Origin: Solitalea agri
GTDB lineage: Bacteria > Bacteroidota > Bacteroidia > Sphingobacteriales > Sphingobacteriaceae
Direction of reading: 5' to 3'
Assembly: GCF_023914155.1 (NCBI RefSeq)
Contig: NZ_JAMWYS010000024.1
Location: 372,001 to 436,000, forward strand
Length of the DNA stretch: 64,000 nt
Shown here: piece by piece, positions 43,542 through 53,005 of the stretch
Position numbering within the stretch: position 1 is the first letter of the stretch
How the letters are laid out: every line of letters begins with the position of its first letter
Made by a program: the position numbers and the translations under genes
The notes under the pieces: model-generated
Databases searched by the model: none
Told to the model about the DNA's origin: nothing
What the model saw: the letters and a program-made list of their open reading frames with translations, nothing else

Positions 43542-44540
43542 TTATTCTTTCTGACCGAGAACTGCTTCAATGGCCGTTAATTCATCATTGGTAAACGATA
43601 AATTATTCAAGCTATCGAGGTTGTTGTTGAGCTGTGCCACCGAGCTAGCTCCGATCAATACGGTTGTAATTCGATTATCTTTCAGTAACCAGGCCAGCGC
43701 CATTTGTGCCAGCGACTGCTTACGTTGTTGTGCTATGTTATTTAATTGCTGGATCTGTTGTAAACGATGTTCCGTAATATCGCTCGTTTGCAAAAATCCA
43801 TGTGATTTAGCTGCCCTTGAATTTTCAGGAATTCCCTTCAAATATTTATCTGTTAACATTCCCTGCGCCAATGGTGAAAACGGAATGCAGCCCACGCCGT
43901 TTTTCTCCAGCACATCCAGTAATCCGCCTTCTACCCAACGCTCAAACATGGAGTATTTAGGTTGATGGATAAGACAAGGTGTACCCAATTGTTTTAAAAT
44001 TTCAATTGCTTTTTGCGCTTCCTCGGCTTTGTAATTCGAAAGTCCTACGTACAGAGCTTTACCGCTTCTTACGGCAGTATCCAAGGCTCCCATAGTTTCT
44101 TCCAACGGGGTTTCAGGGTCAGGACGATGCGAGTAGAAGATATCCACATAATCGAGTTTCATGCGTTTCAAACTCTGATCTAAACTCGATATCAAATATT
44201 TTCTTGAACCCCAATCGCCGTAAGGACCCGGCCACATGGTGTAACCTGCTTTGGTTGAAATGATCAGTTCATCGCGCAAGTTGCCGCTAAAATCCTTTTT
44301 CAGGATCTCGCCAAAGTTCTCTTCTGCCGAACCAGGTTCAGGTCCGTAATTATTAGCCAAATCGAAATGGGTTACGCCCCTGTCGAATGCTTGTCTGATT
44401 ATCGATCGTCCGTTATCAAAAACATCTACCGATCCGAAATTATGCCATAAGCCTAAAGAAACAGCCGGTAATAATAAACCGCTTTTACCGCAGCGGTTGT
44501 ATTTCATGTCTTTGTAGCGAGTAGTTGAAGGTGTGTACAT
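43542..44540 (-). CDS. Aldo/keto reductase (YghZ/Kv-beta-like) inside the mannan locus
   Basis: This 332-residue cytoplasmic protein has the AKR barrel pattern: GVTHFDLANNYGPEPGSAEENFG with the catalytic Asp and Tyr, STKAGYTMWPGPYGDWGSRKYL with the catalytic Lys, LDYVDIFYSHRPDP, and the NADPH-binding end VLIGASSVAQLNNNL. The WPGPYGDWGSRK string is typical of the L-glyceraldehyde-3-phosphate reductase (YghZ, AKR14) group. It has no signal peptide, unlike its neighbours, so it acts inside the cell, perhaps on a sugar aldehyde. The substrate is unknown. Confidence 0.92.
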   Translation of the reverse strand: MYTPSTTRYKDMKYNRCGKSGLLLPAVSLGLWHNFGSVDVFDNGRSIIRQAFDRGVTHFDLANNYGPEPGSAEENFGEILKKDFSGNLRDELIISTKAGYTMWPGPYGDWGSRKYLISSLDQSLKRMKLDYVDIFYSHRPDPETPLEETMGALDTAVRSGKALYVGLSNYKAEEAQKAIEILKQLGTPCLIHQPKYSMFERWVEGGLLDVLEKNGVGCIPFSPLAQGMLTDKYLKGIPENSRAAKSHGFLQTSDITEHRLQQIQQLNNIAQQRKQSLAQMALAWLLKDNRITTVLIGASSVAQLNNNLDSLNNLSFTNDELTAIEAVLGQKE

Positions 44541-44570
44541 ACTATAGTGTTATTTCGACACTAAATATAA

Positions 44571-45653
44571 TTACCACTTCATAATTTTCTTCAAGAAATC
44601 CGTTAATTCTGCAGCAATTACCTGATGTTCGGCTAAACTCGGGTGCCAGTCGCAGCCAGCGTTATAACTTTTTTCGAAACAATGCATGTAAATATCTTTA
44701 AAACCCGAAGCCTTTAAAGCTGAAACAACGGCACTTAACTGCTCTTTCTGGAAGTTACGCAGCTTTTCATCGGCCATAGGACTGCTGATGCAAACGATAG
44801 TGGCCTTTGGATAATATACTCGTAACAACTTAACGAATGCGATGTAATTATTGCAGAACGCAGTTGCATCCTGAATACCGTCATTTTGCCCTAAACAAAC
44901 CGAAACCACATCAGGCTGATAATTCTTAAAATCCCACTTGATCTTATTATCACGCATGCTCACCTTGTCAAAAACCTGGGGCATGATAATGTTCATATCG
45001 CAACAGCTGTGCATTAAACCAATTCCCGAAACCGACGATAAGTGCCATTGCGCATTAAGCGCCCGGGCTGTTATCGGGCCATAAGCTAAGTAAGCATTAT
45101 GCTGATCGTGCCAGGCTCCTTTTCCACAAGGAACTTCTGAAACATCAGCTCCGGTACCACAGGTAATGGAATCGCCGATATACTCAATCAAATGTTTTGG
45201 TTTGTCGGGCAGAGCCGTAAGTTCCAGGCAGTTAATCCCTGCAAATTCTATATAACCAATATTGGCTTCAGTATCTTTACAAATAAGCACCGTGTGTTCA
45301 CCCTCACTTAAATTCTCGGCAACCTTAATCACATTGCTCTTCTCTTTCAATTGCATGCGCTGAGGCTTGCCATTATCAACTACAATGGTTATGTAGTTGT
45401 GCGACGAACCGTAAAGCACCTCATCATTGATATGAAGCTGACAATACGGGCCCTTAAATCCGATTTTAATATATACTCCAGGCTGCCAGAAACGAGGCAA
45501 GTTGGGATTTGAGAAATCGATGCGGCCGGTGTATTGAATGACAGCCTCACTTGCCTTAAAAAAAGCCAATGAATCTGTTACGGAGGCTGCGTAAACCGAA
45601 CTGCCGATCATCATCAAAATTCCTAAAAGTATATTTCGAAGGTTCAATTTCAT
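44571..45653 (-). CDS. CE2-type acetyl esterase (jelly roll + SGNH), secreted
   Basis: This 360-residue protein has a signal peptide (to about YAA, 23). An N-terminal beta-sandwich (~30-145; YTGRIDFSNPNLPRFWQPGV, then GSSHNYITIVVDNGKPQRM) is followed by an SGNH domain with LIEYIGDSITCGTGAD (S162), SSVSGIGLMHSC, VVSVCLGQNDG, and the terminal CDWHPSLAEH with the catalytic His. This arrangement is that of carbohydrate esterase family 2, which deacetylates mannan and xylan oligosaccharides. It starts three bases after the GH27 stop. Acting with the esterase at 40546 it would free acetylated mannan for the mannanases. Confidence 0.87.
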   Translation of the reverse strand: MKLNLRNILLGILMMIGSSVYAASVTDSLAFFKASEAVIQYTGRIDFSNPNLPRFWQPGVYIKIGFKGPYCQLHINDEVLYGSSHNYITIVVDNGKPQRMQLKEKSNVIKVAENLSEGEHTVLICKDTEANIGYIEFAGINCLELTALPDKPKHLIEYIGDSITCGTGADVSEVPCGKGAWHDQHNAYLAYGPITARALNAQWHLSSVSGIGLMHSCCDMNIIMPQVFDKVSMRDNKIKWDFKNYQPDVVSVCLGQNDGIQDATAFCNNYIAFVKLLRVYYPKATIVCISSPMADEKLRNFQKEQLSAVVSALKASGFKDIYMHCFEKSYNAGCDWHPSLAEHQVIAAELTDFLKKIMKW

Positions 45654-45656
45654 CTG

Positions 45657-46895
45657 CTATTTAATTTCTGTTAAAGCAAGCATCAAAACATCGTGGCCCT
45701 GAACTGTTGCCTTTAACACTTTTTTAGTAGTTCCGGCATCTTTCTTCGTCCAAAGGTTTTTCATTTTATATTGACGAACGGCAGTGTTCAATTCTCTTTT
45801 CGAAAGTTCATCCACAATAGGCTTTTCCTGCCAGTTAAATTCAATCGACTTAACTTTCGTGCTTCTGTTTAGGAAACAAACCGCCCATGCTCCATTTTTC
45901 ATTGGTTTTAGCCAGGTTTCAACACTATCACGGGTTTCATGTTTAAAGCCTTGCACACCCAGTGAATCCTGGTTTACGGCAATAACATCTTTATTGGTCA
46001 ATACGTCTTGGGTTTCTTTGTCCATACTACGAATATCGTTTCCGGCGATCAACGGTGCTGCCAACATGGCCCACATCGAGAAGTGAGCACGATCTTCAGC
46101 AGGCGTTAATTGTCCGTTTCCGATTTCCATCATGTCAGGGTCGTTCCAATGCCCCGGACCGGCGTATTTTCTTAAACCATCCTGTTTATCCAGAATCTGC
46201 ATTACACCAAAAGCTTTCCAGGTGCCATGATCTTTTATACAGTCAAAGCAATTGTAAATATCTCCGGTTGTGCGCCATAAGTGACCCACTTGCGGGCCCC
46301 ATTCCCAAGGCTTATCATTTCCCCACTCGCAAATGCTTAACACAATAGGTCTTCCTGCTCTGCGTAATGCCGCGGTAATAGTTTTGTAAGCACCATCGGC
46401 CTTTAAACCTTCGGTATTACACCAGTCGTATTTTAAATAATCGATTCCCCAAGCCGCATAAGTTATGGCATCCTGAAATTCAAATCCACGACTACCAGGT
46501 CTGCCGCCACAGGTTTGAGAACCAGCATCAGAATAAATACCGATTTTTAATCCTTTGGAATGAACATAATCGGCAAGGGCTTTCATACCTGAAGGAAAAC
46601 GTAAAGGATCAGGATGAATAAAACCTAAGCTGTCACGATCTCCATGCCAGCAATCATCAATATTGATATAGGTATAACCAGCATCTTTCATTCCAGTTGA
46701 AACCATGGCATCAGCAATTTGCCTGATCATGTTTTCATCCACATTGCAAGCGAATTTGTTCCAACTGTTCCAGCCCATTGGCGGAGTTAAAGCAAGGTTT
46801 TCGTACTTATTGTAATTCTGAACGTAATTGTTTCCTTGAGAGAATGCGGTAATGGTTATTGAAATGAGCAGTGCTAAAAAACTAAACTTTTTCAT
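45657..46895 (-). CDS. Secreted GH27 alpha-galactosidase
   Basis: This 412-residue protein has a signal peptide (MKKFSFLALLISITITAFSQ) and the GH27 signatures LALTPPMGWNSWNKFAC (34-50) and YTYINIDDCWHGDRD. The nucleophile is D157 in DYLKYDWCNTEG and the general acid D212 in WRTTGDIYNCFDC. A C-terminal beta domain (~320-412) completes the family layout. It removes alpha-1,6-galactosyl branches of galactomannan or galactoglucomannan, which fits the neighbouring mannanases. A gap of 112 bases with a hairpin (46919-46988) precedes it. Confidence 0.94.
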   Translation of the reverse strand: MKKFSFLALLISITITAFSQGNNYVQNYNKYENLALTPPMGWNSWNKFACNVDENMIRQIADAMVSTGMKDAGYTYINIDDCWHGDRDSLGFIHPDPLRFPSGMKALADYVHSKGLKIGIYSDAGSQTCGGRPGSRGFEFQDAITYAAWGIDYLKYDWCNTEGLKADGAYKTITAALRRAGRPIVLSICEWGNDKPWEWGPQVGHLWRTTGDIYNCFDCIKDHGTWKAFGVMQILDKQDGLRKYAGPGHWNDPDMMEIGNGQLTPAEDRAHFSMWAMLAAPLIAGNDIRSMDKETQDVLTNKDVIAVNQDSLGVQGFKHETRDSVETWLKPMKNGAWAVCFLNRSTKVKSIEFNWQEKPIVDELSKRELNTAVRQYKMKNLWTKKDAGTTKKVLKATVQGHDVLMLALTEIK

Positions 46896-46918
46896 CTAAT
46901 CTATATTGGTATAACCTA

Positions 46919-46988
46919 CTTTGTGTAACCCAGTGATTCAACTTTTGAGAGAGAATATAACCCCAGAGTGGCACAGCGTTACACAGAG
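46919..46988 (-). repeat. Long-loop inverted repeat between GH26 and GH27 genes
   Basis: ctttgtgtaac (46919-46929) pairs with gttacacagag (46978-46988) at 10 of 11 positions across a 48-base loop. The acacagag/agagtggcacagcg strings resemble common Bacteroidetes intergenic filler. It may mark an RNA processing site. Confidence 0.4.
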
Positions 46989-47007
46989 TATAATAAACTC
47001 TTATCTT

Positions 47008-48261
47008 TTATTTGATTTTATACATCGTTGTGGCGGTTAGCTTGTCGCCAAAGATCATGTATGGATCGTTTTTAAACATTTTAAAATCACTCTCCGCCGG
47101 ATGACCTTTATAAGGTGTCCAATAAGCGTCTTTAGTATTGGCCCACACCATGGCGTAGCAAAACTCCAGCTTATTTTGTTTCAGCGATTTTAACAAGATC
47201 TGTGTGTACCAATCAGATTTTGTAAGTTTTTGCAAACCGGTTTCTGTTAATGCAGCCAGTTTGTTTTGGCGTTTGGCATAATCTGAAACGATTTTAAATT
47301 TGTTGGCAGCAGCTGTCGGATTGCTGATCACTTTCATATCGCCGTAATTATCAGTTCCTACCAAGTCAACATAAGCATCACCCGGATAACGCTCTAAATA
47401 CTGCGCTTCCGAAGTATACGACTCTCCAGGGGACCAGGCATATATAAAGTTATGCACTCCTAACTCATCGCGTAAGTAGGTAACCGTAAACTGGTATAAT
47501 GCTTTATATTGTTCGGCAGTACAATGTGCTTTGCCCCACCAAAACCAATCACCATCAAATTCATGAAACGGACGAAAAATAACCGGCACCAGTTTGCCAT
47601 CAGCTCCAACTAATGTTTTAGCATGATCGGCAACTACTTTCAATGAGTTTTTAAACGTTTCATGTTCGCTACCGCCCGGCAATATTTTACTAACCGCTTC
47701 CACCGGAGAATCGCTCCAATAAAAACTCCCTTTTGAAACCGGGTTACCATAATGCCAGCTATAGGTACAAACTCCACCACGGTTATATGCTTCAATAGAT
47801 AACTGACGTGCGATTTGCTTTTCATACCCAAACCAACCCCAGGTATCATCAAAGAAGCCCGAAATCTGCAAATAATCAAAACCATATACAGCCGGATAGG
47901 CCCCGGTAACATCTTTCACATCCGACTTTAAGCTAGACACACCCGAAAACTGTTGTTCATTGGCCCATTGTGTACTCGCATCGGTAACACCTCGTTTGGT
48001 AGCATCCTGATGACCAAAAAGAACGTTGGTTTTAGCCATTTTCTTCAGGTTATAAAACAGGGCTGCCGTTTCTTCTGTAGCGTTTTTATCCGTTAACCAT
48101 GAGCGAACAGTTGCCAGTGAAGGTGGAGGTTCCACTACCGGAGGATCAACCTTTGGATCATCGGGCGTTGGATCATCGGATCCTTTTTTACATGAAGCCA
48201 ATAGCACAACCCCCATTAGGAGGGTTGCAGCTATCGATTTATATAAATTATGTTTTCTCAT
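47008..48261 (-). CDS. GH26 beta-mannanase, surface lipoprotein
   Basis: This 417-residue protein has a lipoprotein signal (LLASC, C24) followed by KKGSDD and a proline/aspartate-rich linker (~27-48), a pattern typical of surface-exported Bacteroidetes lipoproteins. The GH26 domain shows LFGHQDATKRG, TYSWHYGNP, the general acid E234 in VIFRPFHEFDGDWFWWG, and the nucleophile E340 in ALTETGLQK. It hydrolyses beta-1,4-mannosidic bonds. It is the second GH26 of the locus; the first (62211) has a much shorter leader and no linker, so the two probably act at different sites. Confidence 0.94.
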   Translation of the reverse strand: MRKHNLYKSIAATLLMGVVLLASCKKGSDDPTPDDPKVDPPVVEPPPSLATVRSWLTDKNATEETAALFYNLKKMAKTNVLFGHQDATKRGVTDASTQWANEQQFSGVSSLKSDVKDVTGAYPAVYGFDYLQISGFFDDTWGWFGYEKQIARQLSIEAYNRGGVCTYSWHYGNPVSKGSFYWSDSPVEAVSKILPGGSEHETFKNSLKVVADHAKTLVGADGKLVPVIFRPFHEFDGDWFWWGKAHCTAEQYKALYQFTVTYLRDELGVHNFIYAWSPGESYTSEAQYLERYPGDAYVDLVGTDNYGDMKVISNPTAAANKFKIVSDYAKRQNKLAALTETGLQKLTKSDWYTQILLKSLKQNKLEFCYAMVWANTKDAYWTPYKGHPAESDFKMFKNDPYMIFGDKLTATTMYKIK

Positions 48262-48316
48262 TTTGGGTTGTATTAAAAACTGTTACGAAAGCACGTTAAG
48301 CATACCCTTTAGAGGG

Positions 48317-50572
48317 TTACAGATTTCCTAAGTATTTAAAATCAGCTTTTAGGCCACCAACCGAAAGCACGAAATCGCCGTTTTCGGTAACACGCTGCAA
48401 TGAATGATTGATGAATGAAAGTTTGTCATTATCAATTGTGAACGAAACCGTTTTTGTTTCGCCCGGTTTCAATTCAATCTTATCAAATGCACGCAGACGC
48501 TTAACTTCAGGGGTAACGGATGCCACTTGATCGCTTACAAAAAGTAAAACCGTTTCTTTTCCGACAACACTGCCGATATTGCGCACATCAACAGAAACCG
48601 TAATGGCATTAGCATCGGTTAATTGATTACTGCTTAGTTTAAGATTTGAATAACTGAATGAAGTGTAACTCAAACCAAAGCCAAACTCCCATTGAGGGTT
48701 AAATCCACCCCATTGGTCAAACTCTAACGTTTCGGAGTATTTATGGTAGTAATTATGCAAGCTGTTTGGATGACGAGGATAGGTATATGGCAGTTTACCA
48801 CTTGGATTCACTTTACCCAATAAAACATCAGCCACCACGTTCCCGCCTTCATTACCCAGCAAATAGGTATGTAAAACTGCTGAACTTAATCCTTCAATTG
48901 ACGAAATAACTCTTGGACGACCTTCTGTTAAGACAAAAACGATCGGCTTTCCGGTTTTAGCCAAAGCTTTGGCAAGAGCAATCTGAGGAGCCGAAATAGT
49001 AAGATCATCAATATTTCCCGGAGTTTCGGTATAGCTGTTTTCACCTATACAAAGCACAATCACATCCGTATTTGCTGCTTTAGACACCGCTTCGTCAATG
49101 TTCTTTTCTTCAGAAAACGTTACACCTTCGGCATACTCAACATTGGCAGCACCAAAACGATTCTGTATAGCTTCTAAAATGGTGTTCTTGTCTTTTTCAG
49201 TTTCGTTACTGTTAGTTCCCTGCCAGTTACGACTCCAACCGCCATTTAATACACGCATTGAGTTAGCTGCCGGTCCGCAAACCAATAGTTTTTTACCGTT
49301 AGAAAGAGGAAGGACGTTGTTAGCGTTTTTCAGCAAGGTGATACATTCAGCGGCAGCGTCATAATTTACCTTGTTATGCTCGGCACTGTTCACTAATGGA
49401 TAATCTTTGTTATTTCCGCTTGGATTATCGAACAGGTTTACCTCATATTTTACCTTAAGGATACGTTTTACGGCATCGTCGATACGGCTCATTGGAACTT
49501 TCCCTTCCTTTACCAAAGCGATCAAATCTTCGCAGAAAGTATAATCCGTTGGTACCATGCTCATATCAATCCCTGCGTTAATTGCGATCATCACCGCTTC
49601 TTTATTATCTTTTGCAATGCGATGACGTTGATACAGGTATTGTATGTCCTGCCAGTCGCTTACAGCAAAACCTTCGAACTTAAGCTCTCCTTTTAGGATA
49701 TCGGTCAGAATATGTTTGTTAGCATGAACCGGAAGCCCATTTATTTCACCACTGTTTACCATTACGGTTTTGGCACCTGACTTTACAGCAGTAGCAAACT
49801 GTGGCAGAAAGTATTCACGCATTTCACGTTCCGGTATCCAGGCTGGTGTACGGTCGTGCCCGCTCAATGGCATGCTGTAGCCCATATAATGTTTTAAACA
49901 GGCCGCAACATGATACTTGTCTGTTACCTGATTATTTCCCTGAAAGCCTTCAACAGTAGCTTTACCCAACTCTCCTACCAGATACGGATCTTCACCAAAG
50001 GTTTCCCAAATGCGTGGCCATACAGGTTGACGACCCAGGTCAAGTACCGGGCTGAAAGTCCATGGAATAAAAGAAGCACGAGTTTCATAAGCCGAAATTT
50101 GTGATGCTTTCTGTATCATCGATGGATTAAACGAAGCCGCCTGTGCAATTTGCTGAGGGAACAGAACGGTATTAAGCGTATAATTATTTCCGCGGATAGC
50201 ATCAATACCATATAAAACAGGAACTTTCAAACGCTCTTTCAAGGCCATTGCCTGAATAGTTTGAATAAGTGTTTGCCAGTTCTCTTTGGTTTGAGCATCA
50301 CCACCGATATTCAAAATTGAGCCTACTTTGTGTTGCTGAATACAAATGGCAAGTTTTGCCGGGTCAATTTCATGTGGTTCGTTAACAACTCCATTGGTTG
50401 TTTTCAATAAAGCTTCAACACTGATTTGGGTCATCTGCCCCACTTTTTCTTCCAATGTCATTTGCCCAACCAACTGATTCACTTTTTGATCAATCATGGT
50501 AGACGGATTATTTTGAGCATATCCTGTTAACATTGATGCAGAAAACAGGTATGTAAGCAATTTTCTTTTCAT
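48317..50572 (-). CDS. GH3 beta-glucosidase, exported
   Basis: This 751-residue GH3 enzyme has a short signal peptide (to about YAQ, 20). The TIM-barrel domain includes QMTLEEKVGQMTQ, FSPVLDLGRQPVWPR, CLKHYMGYS and the nucleophile D306 in EGFAVSDWQDI. The alpha/beta domain follows (~410-620) with VIVLCIGENSYTETPG, and the C-terminal fibronectin-like domain contains WEFGFGLSYTSFSYS. It should remove terminal beta-glucose, and possibly beta-mannose, from glucomannan oligosaccharides in the periplasm. Its start overlaps the GH5 mannanase stop by one base, indicating coupling. Confidence 0.93.
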   Translation of the reverse strand: MKRKLLTYLFSASMLTGYAQNNPSTMIDQKVNQLVGQMTLEEKVGQMTQISVEALLKTTNGVVNEPHEIDPAKLAICIQQHKVGSILNIGGDAQTKENWQTLIQTIQAMALKERLKVPVLYGIDAIRGNNYTLNTVLFPQQIAQAASFNPSMIQKASQISAYETRASFIPWTFSPVLDLGRQPVWPRIWETFGEDPYLVGELGKATVEGFQGNNQVTDKYHVAACLKHYMGYSMPLSGHDRTPAWIPEREMREYFLPQFATAVKSGAKTVMVNSGEINGLPVHANKHILTDILKGELKFEGFAVSDWQDIQYLYQRHRIAKDNKEAVMIAINAGIDMSMVPTDYTFCEDLIALVKEGKVPMSRIDDAVKRILKVKYEVNLFDNPSGNNKDYPLVNSAEHNKVNYDAAAECITLLKNANNVLPLSNGKKLLVCGPAANSMRVLNGGWSRNWQGTNSNETEKDKNTILEAIQNRFGAANVEYAEGVTFSEEKNIDEAVSKAANTDVIVLCIGENSYTETPGNIDDLTISAPQIALAKALAKTGKPIVFVLTEGRPRVISSIEGLSSAVLHTYLLGNEGGNVVADVLLGKVNPSGKLPYTYPRHPNSLHNYYHKYSETLEFDQWGGFNPQWEFGFGLSYTSFSYSNLKLSSNQLTDANAITVSVDVRNIGSVVGKETVLLFVSDQVASVTPEVKRLRAFDKIELKPGETKTVSFTIDNDKLSFINHSLQRVTENGDFVLSVGGLKADFKYLGNL

Positions 50573-51876
50573 TATTTGTTGTTTGTTGCACTGGTAAACT
50601 TTTTAATTAGTTTCCAGGTTGATTTATCACTATCGAATACTGTATTTAATCCTTGTTCTTCCTGAGGAGGATCACCCATAAAGTCATCTCCCTCTTTCCA
50701 AAATGTTTGTCCTTTTACTGGGCGTGCTGTACCGCCAAACGACCAGAAATTACACCCGGCTACCGAACCAGCATTTACCACACTTTTTTGCCATTCAGAA
50801 AATATGGCGTTGTAGTAAGTATCACGCGCTGTAGTAGTTGCCTGAGGCGAAAACGAATGCAGGTCTCTTGGCAATCCGAACTCTTCTACCACTAGAGGTT
50901 TTTGAAGTTTATCGGCTATTTTTTGCTGTTGAATAATGTATCGTGTTGATTTTGCAATCACTGAATCGAGGCCTTGAACAATGCTGGTGTCTTTAAACCA
51001 GCTCCAGTTTTTTGGCCAAATATGCAATGTGAGATAATCTATTTGTTTAGGCTGATGAACCTGTTCGAACAATTCTGCCGATTCATCAGTACCCATGATG
51101 CCTTCAGTTCCAAGAGTTACCAAATGGTTGTTATCCATTGACTTAATAAACGATGCCATTTCTGAGGTCCATTTTTTATACGCCTCAACCGCTGAAGTGC
51201 GCATTGGTCTTGGCTCATTGGCCAGCTCCCAGGCCATAATAGCTGGATCGTTTATATAAGCTATTTTGCTGTACTTATTAACACGATTTACAATCAGGCT
51301 CACCTGTTTTTTGTAATCGCTTATACAAGCATCGCAACTGTAAAATTTACTGGTGTTGTCTCTCAAGTCATCCCAGTTGAGTTTACTTTTCATTGTAGAG
51401 TCGGTAATTGCTTTGTTCCAGCTTAAATACTGAAGAAAGCCGCCGCTCCATTCCCAATTATTGCTCAAGAAAAGCACCGCATGCATTTTGCGTTTACCCA
51501 TCTCAAACAATAAATAATCTAAACCTTCTAACAAGGTTTCATCAAATTCGCCATGCTTAGATTGCAAGGTAGGCTTAACCCGTTCAACACCGTTCACTAA
51601 TCCAACGCCCTCTGAACCGGCCAACACCCTTAAATTGGTAACACCATGCGCTTTTAAAAAATCGAGCTCTTTTTTTAGTCGTTCCTTGCCGTGTTTTTTG
51701 TCTTTTACCAAAGCCAGTAAACCGCCATACCAATAATTGGTGCCGATATAATAGTAAGGTTGATTATTTACTACAAACTGGTTGTTTTTAACCTTTACAA
51801 ACGGAGATTGGGCAAAGGTTGCAGAAGCAAACAATGCAGCTATAAGCACAAAAAAGGAGCTTCGGATTACGCGCAT
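50572..51876 (-). CDS. GH5 endo-beta-1,4-mannanase (GH5_7-like), secreted
   Basis: This 434-residue protein has a signal peptide (to about FAQ, 23). The mannanase pattern is clear: QPYYYIGTNYWYGGLLA at the N-terminus, NLRVLAGSEG, FLSNNWEWSGGFLQYLSW, the general acid E221 in AWELANEPRPM, LHIWPKNWSW, and the nucleophile E332 in LVVEEFGLPRD. These are hallmarks of GH5 subfamily 7 mannanases. It is the first gene after the internal terminator at 51915-51961. Confidence 0.92.
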   Translation of the reverse strand: MRVIRSSFFVLIAALFASATFAQSPFVKVKNNQFVVNNQPYYYIGTNYWYGGLLALVKDKKHGKERLKKELDFLKAHGVTNLRVLAGSEGVGLVNGVERVKPTLQSKHGEFDETLLEGLDYLLFEMGKRKMHAVLFLSNNWEWSGGFLQYLSWNKAITDSTMKSKLNWDDLRDNTSKFYSCDACISDYKKQVSLIVNRVNKYSKIAYINDPAIMAWELANEPRPMRTSAVEAYKKWTSEMASFIKSMDNNHLVTLGTEGIMGTDESAELFEQVHQPKQIDYLTLHIWPKNWSWFKDTSIVQGLDSVIAKSTRYIIQQQKIADKLQKPLVVEEFGLPRDLHSFSPQATTTARDTYYNAIFSEWQKSVVNAGSVAGCNFWSFGGTARPVKGQTFWKEGDDFMGDPPQEEQGLNTVFDSDKSTWKLIKKFTSATNNK

Positions 51877-51914
51877 ACACTAATTTTTTACTACGTTTTG
51901 AATTTATTAGTCAT

Positions 51915-51961
51915 AAAAAAACCTGCCCATTACCGATTTGTAACCATAATGGGACAGGCTT
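51915..51961 (-). terminator. Intrinsic terminator inside the mannan locus, after the SGBP gene
   Basis: On the minus strand aagcctgtcccatta pairs with taatgggcaggttt with a one-base bulge, followed by a run of T. It lies between the surface glycan-binding protein (ending 51980) and the GH5 mannanase (starting 51876). It can act as an attenuator separating import genes from enzyme genes. Confidence 0.85.
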
Positions 51962-51979
51962 CTAAATGTATTGTATCTA

Positions 51980-52978
51980 CTATTTTATTAAAACAACGTT
52001 GTCAAAGTAGATTAACTGACCATCGCCTTCAACCTGCCAGATAATATCTGTCATCGACGTAATTCCTTTATTCTTCCAAATTGAAAGAGGGAAAGTGAAA
52101 TAGGTCCATTGGTTGGCAGGAACAGTAATGGTTTGCATTTCTTGCCAGTTTACGTAGAAACGATAGGTTGAAACTGCCGTACCTCCTTTGATCCAGAAAC
52201 CTACTGAATTATATGGTGCTAAAGATACTCCACTAGAATGCAATGATAGAGCTCCCCATGCGTTGCCTACCATATCACCTTTAATACCTTTTTCACCGGT
52301 TACTGCTGTCTCTGAAGAAGGTGTATAGTTTCCACCCCATGACCAGTTATCAAAAGTTAATGATTCAGTAAATATTGAATAAGCAGCGTCGACATTGATG
52401 AAATCCATTGTCGATACCCTATCACCTGAAGAGTTGGTGATTCTAAGTTTCGCCTTGGTTAAGGTTGACGAAGGCATTTTGATTACTAACTCTTTACGAG
52501 ACTTAGAAACAATAGTAGCTTCAGAAGTAGTACCGTCAAGTACCACCTTCTCAGCAGTTTCGAGGTTGTTACCTGTAATTGTTACCATTGAACCCGCTGC
52601 AAAATCAGTTGGGTAAGCCGTTGTAATGGTAGGTAATGCAATTACAGAAAACGGAACTGTCAATTGATGACCTTTTGAGTTTTTAATCAAAATGTTCTGG
52701 GCACCCCCGTAAGCTGTATCTGGCACACGGAAAATAATTGCACCAGGATTGTTAAACACAGGGTTAAAACTTGCAGGAACATTGTGATTATCGAAAACAA
52801 TCGATTCCACTTCTGCTAAATCACTTCCGGTAATAGTGATCACATCCCCTCCAGAGCCTTCACTTGCGCTTATCTCCTTTATGGTTGGATTCTCTACACC
52901 TAGATCATCTTTCTTACAACCTGCAATAGCAAGTGCAGTTATTGATAAGATGGCTATACTTTTAATTACTTTTTTCAT
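51980..52978 (-). CDS. IPT/TIG-domain surface glycan-binding lipoprotein (SGBP)
   Basis: This 332-residue protein has a lipoprotein signal (LAIAGC, C21) and KKDD after the cysteine, consistent with surface export. Two IPT/TIG immunoglobulin-like repeats follow (~32-115: PTIKEISASEGSGGDVITIT; ~117-195: AAGSMVTITGNNLETAEKVV). A C-terminal beta-sandwich (~200-332) is rich in Trp and Tyr (FDNWSWGGNYTPSS, FYVNWQEMQTI) and is probably the sugar-binding part. Proteins of this design sit next to SusD in beta-glycan loci and hold the polysaccharide at the surface. Confidence 0.88.
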   Translation of the reverse strand: MKKVIKSIAILSITALAIAGCKKDDLGVENPTIKEISASEGSGGDVITITGSDLAEVESIVFDNHNVPASFNPVFNNPGAIIFRVPDTAYGGAQNILIKNSKGHQLTVPFSVIALPTITTAYPTDFAAGSMVTITGNNLETAEKVVLDGTTSEATIVSKSRKELVIKMPSSTLTKAKLRITNSSGDRVSTMDFINVDAAYSIFTESLTFDNWSWGGNYTPSSETAVTGEKGIKGDMVGNAWGALSLHSSGVSLAPYNSVGFWIKGGTAVSTYRFYVNWQEMQTITVPANQWTYFTFPLSIWKNKGITSMTDIIWQVEGDGQLIYFDNVVLIK

Positions 52979-53005
52979 ATTAAATACTTATATGAGTAAT
53001 ATCTA

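Noticed and set aside
43570-43965. 131-codon frame antisense to the aldo/keto reductase gene
   Set aside because: Composition follows the opposite coding strand and nothing resembles a known protein.
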